Of a stretch of 52,909 nucleotides of DNA, positions 42,368-50,634 are shown piece after piece (the first letter of the stretch is position 1; each line of letters starts with the position of its first letter). The notes under the pieces are model-generated. The model made no database searches and was not told the origin of the DNA. It was given only the letters and a program-made list of their open reading frames with translations. The DNA lies in the NCBI GenBank assembly GCA_937890395.1, contig CALACK010000037.1, positions 1-52,909 of the forward strand. The letters run 5' to 3'. The stretch comes from an uncultured Acidimicrobiaceae bacterium (GTDB lineage: Bacteria > Actinomycetota > Acidimicrobiia > Acidimicrobiales > Ilumatobacteraceae). The translations under genes and the position numbers were made by a program.

Positions 42368-44107
42368 GAGTAGAACATCACCAGCACCAACGGTGTCGCC
42401 GGCTTTGCAACTAATTTTCTTAATTGTCCCTGCTTTGTCTGCCTGAATTTGATTCTCCATTTTCATTGCTTCAAGCACTAAAACTGCTTCGCCTTCTGCC
42501 ACAACTTGACCTTCAGCTACGAGCAACTTAATCACTGTGCCTTGCATTGGCGCTGTGACCGTGCCACTTGCGGCTGTTGCAGACTGACTCGCACTGCGAG
42601 ATGCTGATCTAGTTTTCGTACCTGGCGAACTGCCACCAGCGAATGGCGGCACCCAAACTTTGACATCAAATCGTTTACCGTTGACTTCGACAACGGTGTT
42701 TTTTTCAACGAGACCATCGCTGTTGGCCTGTGTCTCGCCGGTCGTTGAAATAATTTTCGATAAATCCAAAGTCTCTTCAACCCACTTAGTCGAATGTTTC
42801 GTCGCGGCGAAATCTGGATGACGCAAAATCGCAAGGTCGGCAGAAATTGTCGTATGAAGACCCTCGATCTTTGTTTCTTCTAGTGCCCGAATAGTTCGTG
42901 CGATCGCAGTCTCACGATCTTTGCCCCAAACAATTAACTTTCCGATTAGATTGTCGTAATACTGACTGACTGTGTCGCCAGATTCATAGCCACCGTCGAA
43001 TCGAACGCCAAAACCATCTGGTGTCGTGAGTTTTGTGATCGTGCCAGGTGACGGCAAGAACTTTCCGGCTGTTGGGTTTTCGGCATTTATTCGCACCTCA
43101 ATTGCATGACCACGTCGCGCGGCCAAAACTTGCTCTTGTGTCATTGGCAATTTCTCGCCAGATGCGACTCGAATTTGCCATTCAACTAAGTCAATGCCAG
43201 TAATCAATTCTGTAACTGGGTGTTCGACCTGTAATCGTGTGTTCATTTCCAAAAAGAAAAACTCTTCATCTTGGTAAATAAATTCAACAGTGCCAGCATT
43301 AAAGTAACCGACTGCTTTTGCGGCTTTTACTGCAGCAGCGCCCATTTCTTCTTCTACGCCATCTGGAAGCGCTGGTGCTGGGGCTTCTTCAATTAATTTT
43401 TGGTGGCGTCGTTGCGCCGAGCAGTCGCGTGATGAAACCCACACGACATTGCCGTGAGTGTCACCAACAAGTTGAATTTCAATATGTCGTGGCCACGAGA
43501 GATATTTCTCAATATAAATTTCGTCACGGCCAAAAAAAGCTTTCGACTCACGCTGGGCTGAATCCATTGCTTCTTGCACGCTCTTTTCGTCGCGCACAAC
43601 TTTCATTCCGCGTCCGCCACCGCCGAACGCAGCTTTTATTGCAACTGGCCAGCCATGGCTTTTGCCGAACGCCAGAATCTCATCGGCGCTCTTTAGGAAT
43701 TCTGTTGTGCCGGGCACGATTGGTGCACCGCCACGAAGTGCTGCCTTGCGTGAAGAAACTTTGTCTCCCATTTCGACGATCGCCGCTGGTGGCGGCCCGA
43801 TAAATGCCACGCCCATGTCGGTGATCGTTTTTGCAAAATCAGCATTCTCGCTAAAGAATCCATAACCAGGATGAACGGCATCGGCACCACTGAGTTTGAT
43901 TGCTTCAATAATCGCATCCGTTTTTAGATAACTCTCAGCGGCGGTCGTTCCGCCTAGCGCAAAGGCTTCGTCAGCAAGTCGCACATGTAACGCGTTGCGA
44001 TCAAGCTCGCTATACACAGCGACCGTTGCGATACCCATTTCGCGAGCGGTGCGGATTACTCGTACTGCGATTTCGCCTCGGTTGGCGATAAGGATTTTCT
44101 TTAACAC
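42356..44107 (-). CDS. accA3: Acyl-CoA carboxylase alpha subunit (biotin carboxylase + BCCP)
   Basis: 583 residues. Biotin carboxylase part: IANRGEIAVRVIRTAREMGI, HPGYGFFSENADFA, the ATP-grasp GGGGRGMKVV, and FFLEMNTRLQVEHPVTE. C-terminal biotinyl domain: MQGTVIKLLVAEGQ, EAMKMENQI (Lys carries biotin) and GDTVGAGDVLLVIE. It has no separate linker domain of note other than a Ser/Ala-rich stretch. It resembles the shared alpha chain of actinobacterial acetyl/propionyl-CoA carboxylases; the beta chains are not here. It begins with GTG and is divergent from birA, which biotinylates it, with 18 bp between the start codons. Confidence 0.94.
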   Translation of the reverse strand: MLKKILIANRGEIAVRVIRTAREMGIATVAVYSELDRNALHVRLADEAFALGGTTAAESYLKTDAIIEAIKLSGADAVHPGYGFFSENADFAKTITDMGVAFIGPPPAAIVEMGDKVSSRKAALRGGAPIVPGTTEFLKSADEILAFGKSHGWPVAIKAAFGGGGRGMKVVRDEKSVQEAMDSAQRESKAFFGRDEIYIEKYLSWPRHIEIQLVGDTHGNVVWVSSRDCSAQRRHQKLIEEAPAPALPDGVEEEMGAAAVKAAKAVGYFNAGTVEFIYQDEEFFFLEMNTRLQVEHPVTELITGIDLVEWQIRVASGEKLPMTQEQVLAARRGHAIEVRINAENPTAGKFLPSPGTITKLTTPDGFGVRFDGGYESGDTVSQYYDNLIGKLIVWGKDRETAIARTIRALEETKIEGLHTTISADLAILRHPDFAATKHSTKWVEETLDLSKIISTTGETQANSDGLVEKNTVVEVNGKRFDVKVWVPPFAGGSSPGTKTRSASRSASQSATAASGTVTAPMQGTVIKLLVAEGQVVAEGEAVLVLEAMKMENQIQADKAGTIKKISCKAGDTVGAGDVLLVIE

Positions 44108-44111
44108 GGGT

Positions 44112-44117
44112 TACTAT
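44112..44117 (+). promoter_or_regulatory. Probable -10 box for a leaderless birA transcript
   Basis: TACTAT matches TANNNT and ends 8 bases before the birA ATG. It lies in the 18-bp gap between the divergent accA3 and birA start codons, so both promoters must overlap opposite coding sequence. Confidence 0.45.
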
Positions 44118-44125
44118 TCTCGCTG

Positions 44126-44896
44126 ATGACAAGCACCGATTACAACTGGCCCGAGAATTGGTTTGTGCGCAGGGTACGAGAAACGGGCAGCACAAATACA
44201 GACTTATTTGCCGATGCACTTGCCGGTGCGCCGAGCCACAGCGTTTTAATGGCCGATAATCAGACTGCTGGTCGCGGTCGACTTGACCGAACTTGGGAAG
44301 CAAAGGCAGGGGAGAATCTGCTCGTCTCGCTGTTATTTCGCAATGAGATGAATTTGCTCGCTACGTTGCCCCGAATTGTCGCACTCGCTGCGGCTAACGC
44401 TTGCCAAAAACTGTTTTTAAGCGGTCGACTAAACGTCTTGTCTGCTCCAACAATTAAATTGAAGTGGCCAAATGATCTATTAATAGACGATCGCAAACTC
44501 GGCGGCATGTTGAGCGTCGGTGATCAACAAAAACAATTTGTCGTAGTAGGCATCGGGATCAACGTTGGCTGGGCACCACAAGAGGCAGTTTCGCTAAGCG
44601 AATTTTTTAGCGAGAAGTCGCCGAGCCCAGTTGAATTACTCGAAAATATGTTGCTCGAAATAACTCAAATTGAAAAATCGAGTTTGACCGAACAACACGA
44701 AAAGTATGTTGCACTACTTGCAACACTTGGTAAAACAGTAAGAGTTGAGTTGACAAATGGTGGCGTAATCACCGGTCAAGCTCAAAGTATAAACGTTGAA
44801 GGTCGATTAGTAGTTGTAGAAACAGGCGATAATTCGGTGCGGCACGTTATTGACACTGGTGATGTAGTGCACCTTCGCAACGCCGATCACGGCTAA
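44126..44896 (+). CDS. birA: Biotin--[acetyl-CoA-carboxylase] ligase
   Basis: 256 residues, catalytic and C-terminal domains only, with no DNA-binding domain, so it is a ligase and not a repressor. Motifs: ETGSTNTDLF, the biotin-binding AGRGRLDRTWEA, LKWPNDLLIDDRKLGGML and VVGIGINVGW. The C-terminal SH3-like portion (VRVELTNGGVITGQAQSINVEGRLVV) is complete. Placed divergent from its substrate gene. LCP gene follows 12 bp after its stop. Confidence 0.94.
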   Translation: MTSTDYNWPENWFVRRVRETGSTNTDLFADALAGAPSHSVLMADNQTAGRGRLDRTWEAKAGENLLVSLLFRNEMNLLATLPRIVALAAANACQKLFLSGRLNVLSAPTIKLKWPNDLLIDDRKLGGMLSVGDQQKQFVVVGIGINVGWAPQEAVSLSEFFSEKSPSPVELLENMLLEITQIEKSSLTEQHEKYVALLATLGKTVRVELTNGGVITGQAQSINVEGRLVVVETGDNSVRHVIDTGDVVHLRNADHG

Positions 44897-44908
44897 CTTT
44901 GAAATCGC

Positions 44909-45919
44909 ATGCCGCGATCAAAAATAAAAAATAATCACAGATTCAGAAAGCTAATTGCATTCGCGCTTTTTACGGCTTTCATTAGCGTTGGCGCGCTGCA
45001 AATTGTCGCAGCAACAAAATCTCAGTTAGCCACTGTTAGACGCGATTTAGTTGCATCGTCTGAGTTATCTGCGCCAAGTCCTGGCTTCGAGAATTACTTG
45101 CTTGTTGGCTCAGACTCGCGAGAAGGTGCAGACCCAAATGATGCTGATTTCGCGGCAATCGGTGGCGAAGGCCAAGTTTCGGGTCGCAGAAGTGACACTC
45201 TGATGGTTTTTCACTACGACATTGCAACTGGTGCTGGAGCCTTGATCTCGTTTCCGCGCGACTTGTGGGTCAAGTTAGGTGATGGCCAAAAGGCTGGCCG
45301 AATTAATTCTGCATACCAATTAGGTACCGATGTGTTGATCCGCACAATTCAAAATGAGTTCGGCATACCGATTCATCATTATTTAGAAATTGATTTTCAA
45401 GGATTCAAGGGACTCGTCGACTCAATCGGCGGTGTGCAAATTTGTGCGCAATTTCCGTCACGCGATAAACACACGGGGTTCTTTATGCCAAGTGGGTGCC
45501 ACAACTTAGAAGGAGTACGTGCTTTGGCGTTTGCACGCAGTCGATTTTTTGAAACGAAAGTTGAAAATAAATGGCAGATTGACGGCACATCTGACATCGG
45601 TCGAAGTAAGCGGCAGCGTCAGTTCATTGCCGCAATGCTAAACACGGCAGTTACTCGTGTGATTTCCAATCCGTTTATGGTTTCGAGTGCATTTGCTGGT
45701 GCCACTAAATCAATCATCACTGACGAGAATCTCGATTTAACTGAATTTGCCAAAAAAGTTAGGCCGGCTGCTGATGGTTCAATCAGTAGATACTCGCTCG
45801 CGGTTTATGGTGATCGCATCGGTGAAGACTCTGTTTTGCGCGTGGATAAAGATTCAGCTCCGGTGCTCGCATTTTTTGGCGGCACAGGCCCAGCCCCAGA
45901 AGTACTAGACGAGAACTAG
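44909..45919 (+). CDS. LytR-CpsA-Psr (LCP) family cell-wall glycopolymer ligase
   Basis: 336 residues with one N-terminal membrane helix (IAFALFTAFISVGALQIVA) and an extracellular LCP domain. Key blocks are NYLLVGSDSREGAD, GRRSDTLMVFHYD and ISFPRDLWVKLG, holding the Asp and Arg residues that bind metal-pyrophosphate, and GGVQICAQFPSRD plus LAFARSR. LCP proteins attach arabinogalactan, teichoic acid or similar polymers to peptidoglycan; the galactofuranan genes at 27.6-30.6 kb suggest a plausible substrate. The stop codon lies in a 14-bp tandem duplication. Confidence 0.92.
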   Translation: MPRSKIKNNHRFRKLIAFALFTAFISVGALQIVAATKSQLATVRRDLVASSELSAPSPGFENYLLVGSDSREGADPNDADFAAIGGEGQVSGRRSDTLMVFHYDIATGAGALISFPRDLWVKLGDGQKAGRINSAYQLGTDVLIRTIQNEFGIPIHHYLEIDFQGFKGLVDSIGGVQICAQFPSRDKHTGFFMPSGCHNLEGVRALAFARSRFFETKVENKWQIDGTSDIGRSKRQRQFIAAMLNTAVTRVISNPFMVSSAFAGATKSIITDENLDLTEFAKKVRPAADGSISRYSLAVYGDRIGEDSVLRVDKDSAPVLAFFGGTGPAPEVLDEN

Positions 45920-45934
45920 TACAAGAGAACTAGT
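45911..45934 (+). repeat. 14-bp tandem duplication across the LCP gene stop codon
   Basis: GAGAACTAGTACAA (45911-45924) is followed by GAGAACTAGT (45925-45934). The TAG stop is at 45917-45919 in the first copy. Both copies contain the palindrome ACTAGT. Confidence 0.75.
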
Positions 45935-45937
45935 AAT

Positions 45938-47965
45938 TTAAGCGGTTCTTGCCTTGGCGGCAAGTGGCGAGAATTCAGCGCTCGTAACTGGAATACCTAT
46001 TTTATTACCTTGCACAAAATCACAGCCCAAAAGTTTCAAGCGTTGCGATTGATCTTCTGTGGTTACCCATTCTGCAACAACCGACATATTTAAGGAGTGA
46101 GCAAGTTGAATCACTGAGCGCACGATCGGGTCATCATTGCCTTGCGAACCAATGTCGCGAATAAATGTGCCATCAAGCTTTAAGTAGTCAGCAGGAAAGT
46201 TACGCAAGTTTACGAGTGATGAAAACCCGGTACCGAAGTCGTCAATTGCAAGTTTGATGCCGAGTCGCCGCAACGCGTTCAGCGTGCGCATAACGCCACC
46301 TTTGTCGTCAAGCAAAGTTGATTCGGTTACTTCGAGGTCAACTTGATGCGGCTCGAGTTCTGCATCACGCAACGATGCCATTGTCCGTTCAACAAATGTT
46401 GCGTCGCGAAGTTGTCTCGCCGAAACATTGATGTGCATTACAAAAGAATTATCAATTGACTTTGCATCTAGCCATTTACGCATGTCTGCGCACGCTTGAC
46501 GACCAACCCAATCGCCAATTGGTCCGATCAAACCAGATTCTTCAGCCAACGAAAGAAATACTGGCGGAGTTAGTACACCGCGTTCTGGATGTTGCCAGCG
46601 CAATAAAGCCTCTGCTCCAGCAATGCGGCCAGTGTGTGTTGAAACAATTGGCTGGTAGACCAAAAATAGTTGATTAGCAGCCAATGCACGTTCGAGTTGC
46701 GCACTTAGTGAACTTCGCTCACGAGCGTTGGCGCTCATTTCTTCGTTATACATTTCGCACCGGCCACGACCGCGTTGTTTAGCCAGGTACATTGCGCTGT
46801 CGGCGTGATGCAACAAAGTCACAGCGGCATCGGCACTCGACATTTCATCAAGCAGCGAAGCGCTAGCCATTGCGATGCCGATGCTTGCACTCGTTGTAAT
46901 TTCGAATCCTTGCAAAATTTGTTCGCCAGTTACTGATGTTCTCATGCGATTGGCAACATCCATTGCGACTTGTTCGTCGCCAAGACCATCGCAAAGAATC
47001 ACAAATTCATCGCCACCTATGCGCGCCACGACATCTGATGGTCGGGTCGCGCTGACAAGACGCTTAGACATGTTGACGATCAACTGGTCGCCAACTGAGT
47101 GTCCGATTGTGTCATTGACATCTTTGAGTTTGTCTAGGTCGACAAATAAAACAGTCACGCCCCGCTTTAAAGTTCGCGAGCGATCAAGTGCCTCTGCAAG
47201 TTTGCGTAGAAATAAAACACGGTTTGGCAGACCGGTAAGTGCATCATGAGTGGCTTGACGCTGCAACTCATCTTGTGTTTGTTTTGACTCAGTTATGTCG
47301 CGGGCAATTGACGAATAATGTTCAATAGCACCTTGCGAGTCGCGCACAATCTGCAAAACAACGTCGAGCGTGCGCATGATTCCGTCTGCGCTACGAAATC
47401 CAACTTCGCCCTGCCAACGGTTTGATGTTGTGCCAGTTGTGATCTCGCGCGGTAACTGATCACGAATCGCTTGAATGAAAGTTTGAATTGCCGCGTCGCT
47501 ATTTGCTGGCGTCTCGTTTATTCCAACAAGTTGCTGTGCGTAGTCGTTCGCAAACATCAATGCACCGTTGCGATCAAATACCAAAACGGCATCGTGTGAT
47601 GCATCAAGTAACCCAATTAGTTGTTCACTTAAGGTTCGTCGAGCGACCGCCTGCGTCACGTCGTGAGCCGTGCCGATATAACCAGTCACGACACCGGCAT
47701 TATTTTTTTGTGGTTGCGTCGAAACTAAAATCCACATTGCCTCACCATTTGGTTGCCACAAGCGAAACTCAAAATTAAATGGTGTCTGAGTTTCTTTTGC
47801 GAGTTGCCAAGCGCGTTCTGCAGCCGTTCGTTCTTGCGGTTGTGCGTTCACCCACGGTGCTGTTCCGACCACAAGCGGTGTTGCAGCGAGCGCGAGAGTT
47901 CTAAAAGCATCATTGGCAGCCACTAGTCGACCATCCGTATCAGTCTCAAAAAGTGAGATCGGCAA
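45938..47965 (-). CDS. PAS-PAS-GGDEF-EAL cyclic-di-GMP signalling protein
   Basis: 675 residues, soluble. Two PAS domains (LFETDTDGRLVAANDAF; AVLVFDRNGALMFAND) precede GGDEF (about 235-400) with ARIGGDEFVIL and an inhibitory RxxD site (RPSD) five residues ahead, so the cyclase looks active. EAL follows with EALLRW, NVSARQL, VTESTLLDD, DDFGTGFSSL and LKLDGTF; the usual AEGVET is AEWVTT, losing the second Glu, and GYFFGKP is GNKIGIP. It could make, break or do both to c-di-GMP. Only TTG 47965 is a standard start, though the open frame and PAS-like residues continue upstream to about 48000. Confidence 0.9.
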   Translation of the reverse strand: MPISLFETDTDGRLVAANDAFRTLALAATPLVVGTAPWVNAQPQERTAAERAWQLAKETQTPFNFEFRLWQPNGEAMWILVSTQPQKNNAGVVTGYIGTAHDVTQAVARRTLSEQLIGLLDASHDAVLVFDRNGALMFANDYAQQLVGINETPANSDAAIQTFIQAIRDQLPREITTGTTSNRWQGEVGFRSADGIMRTLDVVLQIVRDSQGAIEHYSSIARDITESKQTQDELQRQATHDALTGLPNRVLFLRKLAEALDRSRTLKRGVTVLFVDLDKLKDVNDTIGHSVGDQLIVNMSKRLVSATRPSDVVARIGGDEFVILCDGLGDEQVAMDVANRMRTSVTGEQILQGFEITTSASIGIAMASASLLDEMSSADAAVTLLHHADSAMYLAKQRGRGRCEMYNEEMSANARERSSLSAQLERALAANQLFLVYQPIVSTHTGRIAGAEALLRWQHPERGVLTPPVFLSLAEESGLIGPIGDWVGRQACADMRKWLDAKSIDNSFVMHINVSARQLRDATFVERTMASLRDAELEPHQVDLEVTESTLLDDKGGVMRTLNALRRLGIKLAIDDFGTGFSSLVNLRNFPADYLKLDGTFIRDIGSQGNDDPIVRSVIQLAHSLNMSVVAEWVTTEDQSQRLKLLGCDFVQGNKIGIPVTSAEFSPLAAKARTA

Positions 47966-48026
47966 AGCCGTCAGCAGAGAGGCGAGATTCGGGTCTATAC
48001 CTCAATCATTACACGCAAAGAGTGTG

Positions 48027-48743
48027 TCACGAGGTTTGGGCGAAGAAGCGAGTTTCGGCCGAATCGAAGGCGCTTGCCTGAATTGCTTCATACAACAATC
48101 GTGAGTCATTGAGTGATTTGGGGTCTGGCTCAAATTCAAGCATTTGGTCAAGTGCATAAACGACTAGTAAATATTCATGCATTTCACCGCCAGTTGCGCA
48201 CGGTCCGCTATAGCCAGAGGTGATTTTGGTGCCATTTGTCGTTGCGCCAACAATTGCAGCAGCAGGTATCCCACCTTCTTTGATTGAAGTCTCGTCTGGA
48301 CTGATATTCGCCATCATCCAAAGTGGTTTTTCAGGCGCAGCCAGGTCGATCAACGTGATCGCCAAACTTTCAGCTTCAACTGAAGTATTTGAAATCTCGA
48401 GTGACGGAGAAATGTTCGCTCCGTCACATGTGTGACGCGAGTCAATCGCACCACCATCAAGCCAAGTGCCGGTCACCGTAAAAATTTCCTGCAAGATTGA
48501 ATCTTGCGCGTCAAGTGTTGTCTCGGCAGTGGTCTCAACGATTTCGATTGATTCACCTTGTCCAGAGCCCGGTGCCCGCAGTTCACGGCCATCAGTTGAA
48601 CAAGACGTAATTGCAACAGTGGTCACGCAAAGCAAGAAAATTGCGCCACGGCTACTCGCTATTTTTCGCGCGGGCAATTTAGCTAGTTGATTAGCTAGTT
48701 GATTAGCTAGCTGATGAAATAGTGCTTTAGTTTTTGTCCCCAT
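48027..48743 (-). CDS. PEBP (YbhB/YbcL)-family lipoprotein
   Basis: 238 residues. An N-terminal basic region with a triple QLAN-type repeat is followed by a hydrophobic stretch and a lipobox ending at Cys48 (VAITSC). The mature part is a phosphatidylethanolamine-binding-protein fold: RHTCDGANISPSLE, PLWMMANI, GYSGPCATGGEMHEYLLVVYALD. These bind small phosphate-bearing ligands; the role is unknown. Mycobacterial LppC-like PEBP lipoproteins are comparable. Confidence 0.88.
   Translation of the reverse strand: MGTKTKALFHQLANQLANQLAKLPARKIASSRGAIFLLCVTTVAITSCSTDGRELRAPGSGQGESIEIVETTAETTLDAQDSILQEIFTVTGTWLDGGAIDSRHTCDGANISPSLEISNTSVEAESLAITLIDLAAPEKPLWMMANISPDETSIKEGGIPAAAIVGATTNGTKITSGYSGPCATGGEMHEYLLVVYALDQMLEFEPDPKSLNDSRLLYEAIQASAFDSAETRFFAQTS
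48680..48715 (-). repeat. 12-bp tandem repeat with CTAG in the PEBP signal region
   Basis: On the plus strand TAGCTAGTTGAT occurs at 48680-48691 and 48692-48703 and TAGCTAGCTGAT at 48704-48715. On the minus strand it encodes the repeated Gln-Leu-Ala-Asn run in the N-terminal basic region of the lipoprotein. Confidence 0.85.
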
Positions 48744-48784
48744 TTAATTTAGTTTACGGTACCGCTGTATTCCTTACAGATCAC

Positions 48785-48790
48785 TATCCT
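48785..48790 (+). promoter_or_regulatory. Probable -10 box for a leaderless mca transcript
   Basis: TATCCT ends exactly 7 bases before the ATG. The surrounding CACTATCCTGC is almost identical to CACTAGCCTGC in front of clpP. No ribosome binding site occurs in the 7-base gap. Confidence 0.5.
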
Positions 48791-48797
48791 GCTTGAG

Positions 48798-49751
48798 ATG
48801 AGAAAGTCAATTTCGCCGGTAGCACCACGTCACGATTTAGACGGCAACCAGTTGTGCGCATTGACGGTTCATGCTCACCCAGATGATGAAGCATCAAAAG
48901 GCGCGCCAACTTTTGCGATGTACGGCGAAACCGGAGTACGAACTGTGCTGGTTTGTTGTACGGGTGGAGAAGAAGGCGATCTAAATAATCCTGCGCTCAA
49001 AGAACCAGGCATGCCGTTTCACGGACTAGATGAAGTTGCTCAACAAAAATTGATGGAGTCTGTGCGTCCTGTTGAACTTGCCAAGAGTGTTGAAATAATT
49101 GGATTTAACAAATTGCACATGCTTGGTTATCGCGACTCAGGAATGGATCAGAGCCCAAAAAATTTGAACCCCGAATGTTTTCACATGGCAGATATGGATG
49201 AAGCCACTGGTCGGCTGGTCAAACTCATTCGAACTGAAAAGCCTCACGTAATTGTCACTTATAACGACGACCATCGTGGATATCCGCATCCTGATCATGT
49301 CAAGGTGCATGAGATAAGTATTCGAGCATTCGATCGTGCTGGTGACCCGAATTGGTACCCAGATGCTGGGGCAGTGTGGCAACCGTTGAAAATGTACTAC
49401 TCAGTTTGGTCGCGCTCGCGTCTAACTGCTGTGCATGAGGCATTGTTGAGGCTGAGTGGCTCATCGCCGTATGACGAAGATTGGTTTAGTCGACCAAACA
49501 TGGACGATCGAATTACAACCAAAATTAGAATTGAAAATTATCTTTGGGCGCGTTCTGGTTCGTTAAGAGCACACGCCACGCAAGTAGACGAGAATGAACC
49601 GTTCTGGTTTGGTCTCAGCGACGAAGAGCTTGCTGAGGTCTATCCATTTGAAGATTGGATTTTGGCGAAGTCTTGTTTAGAGAATCATTCACCAGATGCA
49701 CAACATCTAGAAGATGACTTATTTGCAGGGATAAAACAGATAGCTAGCTAG
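48798..49751 (+). CDS. mca: Mycothiol S-conjugate amidase (Mca), LmbE-like zinc hydrolase
   Basis: 317 residues. Zinc-binding residues are visible in VHAHPDDEASKG and in HPDHVKVH; DDHRGYPHPDH matches the Mca/MshB family. CCTGGEEGDLNNPA and the LRAHATQVD near the C-terminus point to Mca, which cleaves mycothiol conjugates to export detoxified mercapturates, rather than MshB. It suggests that the organism makes mycothiol. The final codons ATA GCT AGC TAG lie in a palindromic CTAG tract shared with the convergent gene. Confidence 0.9.
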   Translation: MRKSISPVAPRHDLDGNQLCALTVHAHPDDEASKGAPTFAMYGETGVRTVLVCCTGGEEGDLNNPALKEPGMPFHGLDEVAQQKLMESVRPVELAKSVEIIGFNKLHMLGYRDSGMDQSPKNLNPECFHMADMDEATGRLVKLIRTEKPHVIVTYNDDHRGYPHPDHVKVHEISIRAFDRAGDPNWYPDAGAVWQPLKMYYSVWSRSRLTAVHEALLRLSGSSPYDEDWFSRPNMDDRITTKIRIENYLWARSGSLRAHATQVDENEPFWFGLSDEELAEVYPFEDWILAKSCLENHSPDAQHLEDDLFAGIKQIAS

Positions 49752-49770
49752 CTAGTTAACTAGCTAGTTC
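49739..49770. repeat. Palindromic CTAG tract supplying stop codons to two convergent genes
   Basis: TAGCTAGCTAGCTAG at 49741-49755 is followed by TTAACTAGCTAGTT. The plus-strand TAG at 49749-49751 ends mca and the minus-strand TAG at 49762-49760 ends the YdjC-like gene. The tract is largely self-complementary. The reading frames of both genes run into it. Confidence 0.75.
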
Positions 49771-50605
49771 GCATTAGCGAACGCAACTCGCGAAAACCGA
49801 TCATCGTTGCACCACTCGCTGTGATCGCATCACGAATTTCTTGATCATTGACTGCAAGTTCGTAATCGTCTACCCAGCTTTGTGCGATTTCGCCCAGCGC
49901 TCGAACTTCTGGTGTATCGATGCACGGTTGAATATGAATCTCAGTTACACCCGCTTCCAGTGTGTCTAGAGCTCGAAGAACTCTTTGGCGACTTCCGTAA
50001 CGCCAGTCGTGATCAAAAAAGTCTGGAAACACGACACCCTCTGCAAGTGCGAGTTTTCGAAATGGAAAACCCGCCTGTTCTTCGTTAATTGAACTCGGCA
50101 ACCTAAGTGGTAGACGAAATTCAACAGCGAGTTCGAGATAGATATCAAAAAACTCAGGGCGCAAAGTAATCGCCGTTAAGTGTGGTGCAAGGTGGGTTGG
50201 GTCAAGCCCCCACGCGATTGCTCGTTCGATTTGTGCGCGGCACTCTCGCAAAACTTCGGCAGGGTCGGCGTGCTCCCAAAGATCATCAATCGTGCGCGGA
50301 AACCCTCCTTCACCCGAAGACAGCGACGGAGAATTAGTGATTGATCCCCAGCGATAATTTGCATGTTCAGCATTCAGCGTGAGATGCACACCGATGTCTT
50401 CGCCGTTGTAGCAATTTATTGCGTGGCGTGCCCACGGCGCCGGCACCATTAGCGAAGCGCAAGTCGCCACGCCTTTATTCAGCGAATCGTAAACGCCAAC
50501 ATTTGCCGCATGAAATGCGCCAAGATCGTCACAACTTAAAATAACTAGGCGAGCGTGCGGCGAATGCCCAAGTTGCTCAACCAGACTTTTTTTCGTAGCC
50601 GTCAC
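49760..50605 (-). CDS. YdjC/ChbG-like carbohydrate deacetylase
   Basis: 281 residues. The family pattern is visible: VILSCDDLGAFHAANVG (metal-binding Asp-Asp), GVATCASLMVPAPWARHA, DIGVHLTLNAEH (His), and LDPTHLAPHLTAI (metal His near 155). Homologues deacetylate N-acetylated oligosaccharides such as chitobiose. Substrate here is unknown. It converges on mca with overlapping repeat-derived stop codons. Confidence 0.86.
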   Translation of the reverse strand: MTATKKSLVEQLGHSPHARLVILSCDDLGAFHAANVGVYDSLNKGVATCASLMVPAPWARHAINCYNGEDIGVHLTLNAEHANYRWGSITNSPSLSSGEGGFPRTIDDLWEHADPAEVLRECRAQIERAIAWGLDPTHLAPHLTAITLRPEFFDIYLELAVEFRLPLRLPSSINEEQAGFPFRKLALAEGVVFPDFFDHDWRYGSRQRVLRALDTLEAGVTEIHIQPCIDTPEVRALGEIAQSWVDDYELAVNDQEIRDAITASGATMIGFRELRSLMRTS

Positions 50606-50634
50606 AGTTTCACGCTATCGCTGACCCGATATAC

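Noticed and set aside
43318-43803. 161-residue plus-strand frame in accA3
   Set aside because: Antisense shadow rich in Arg and Leu over a conserved biotin carboxylase gene.
48680-48715. Short direct repeats as a CRISPR array
   Set aside because: Units are contiguous 12-mers with no spacers and lie within a coding region; the same holds for the other repeats in the window.
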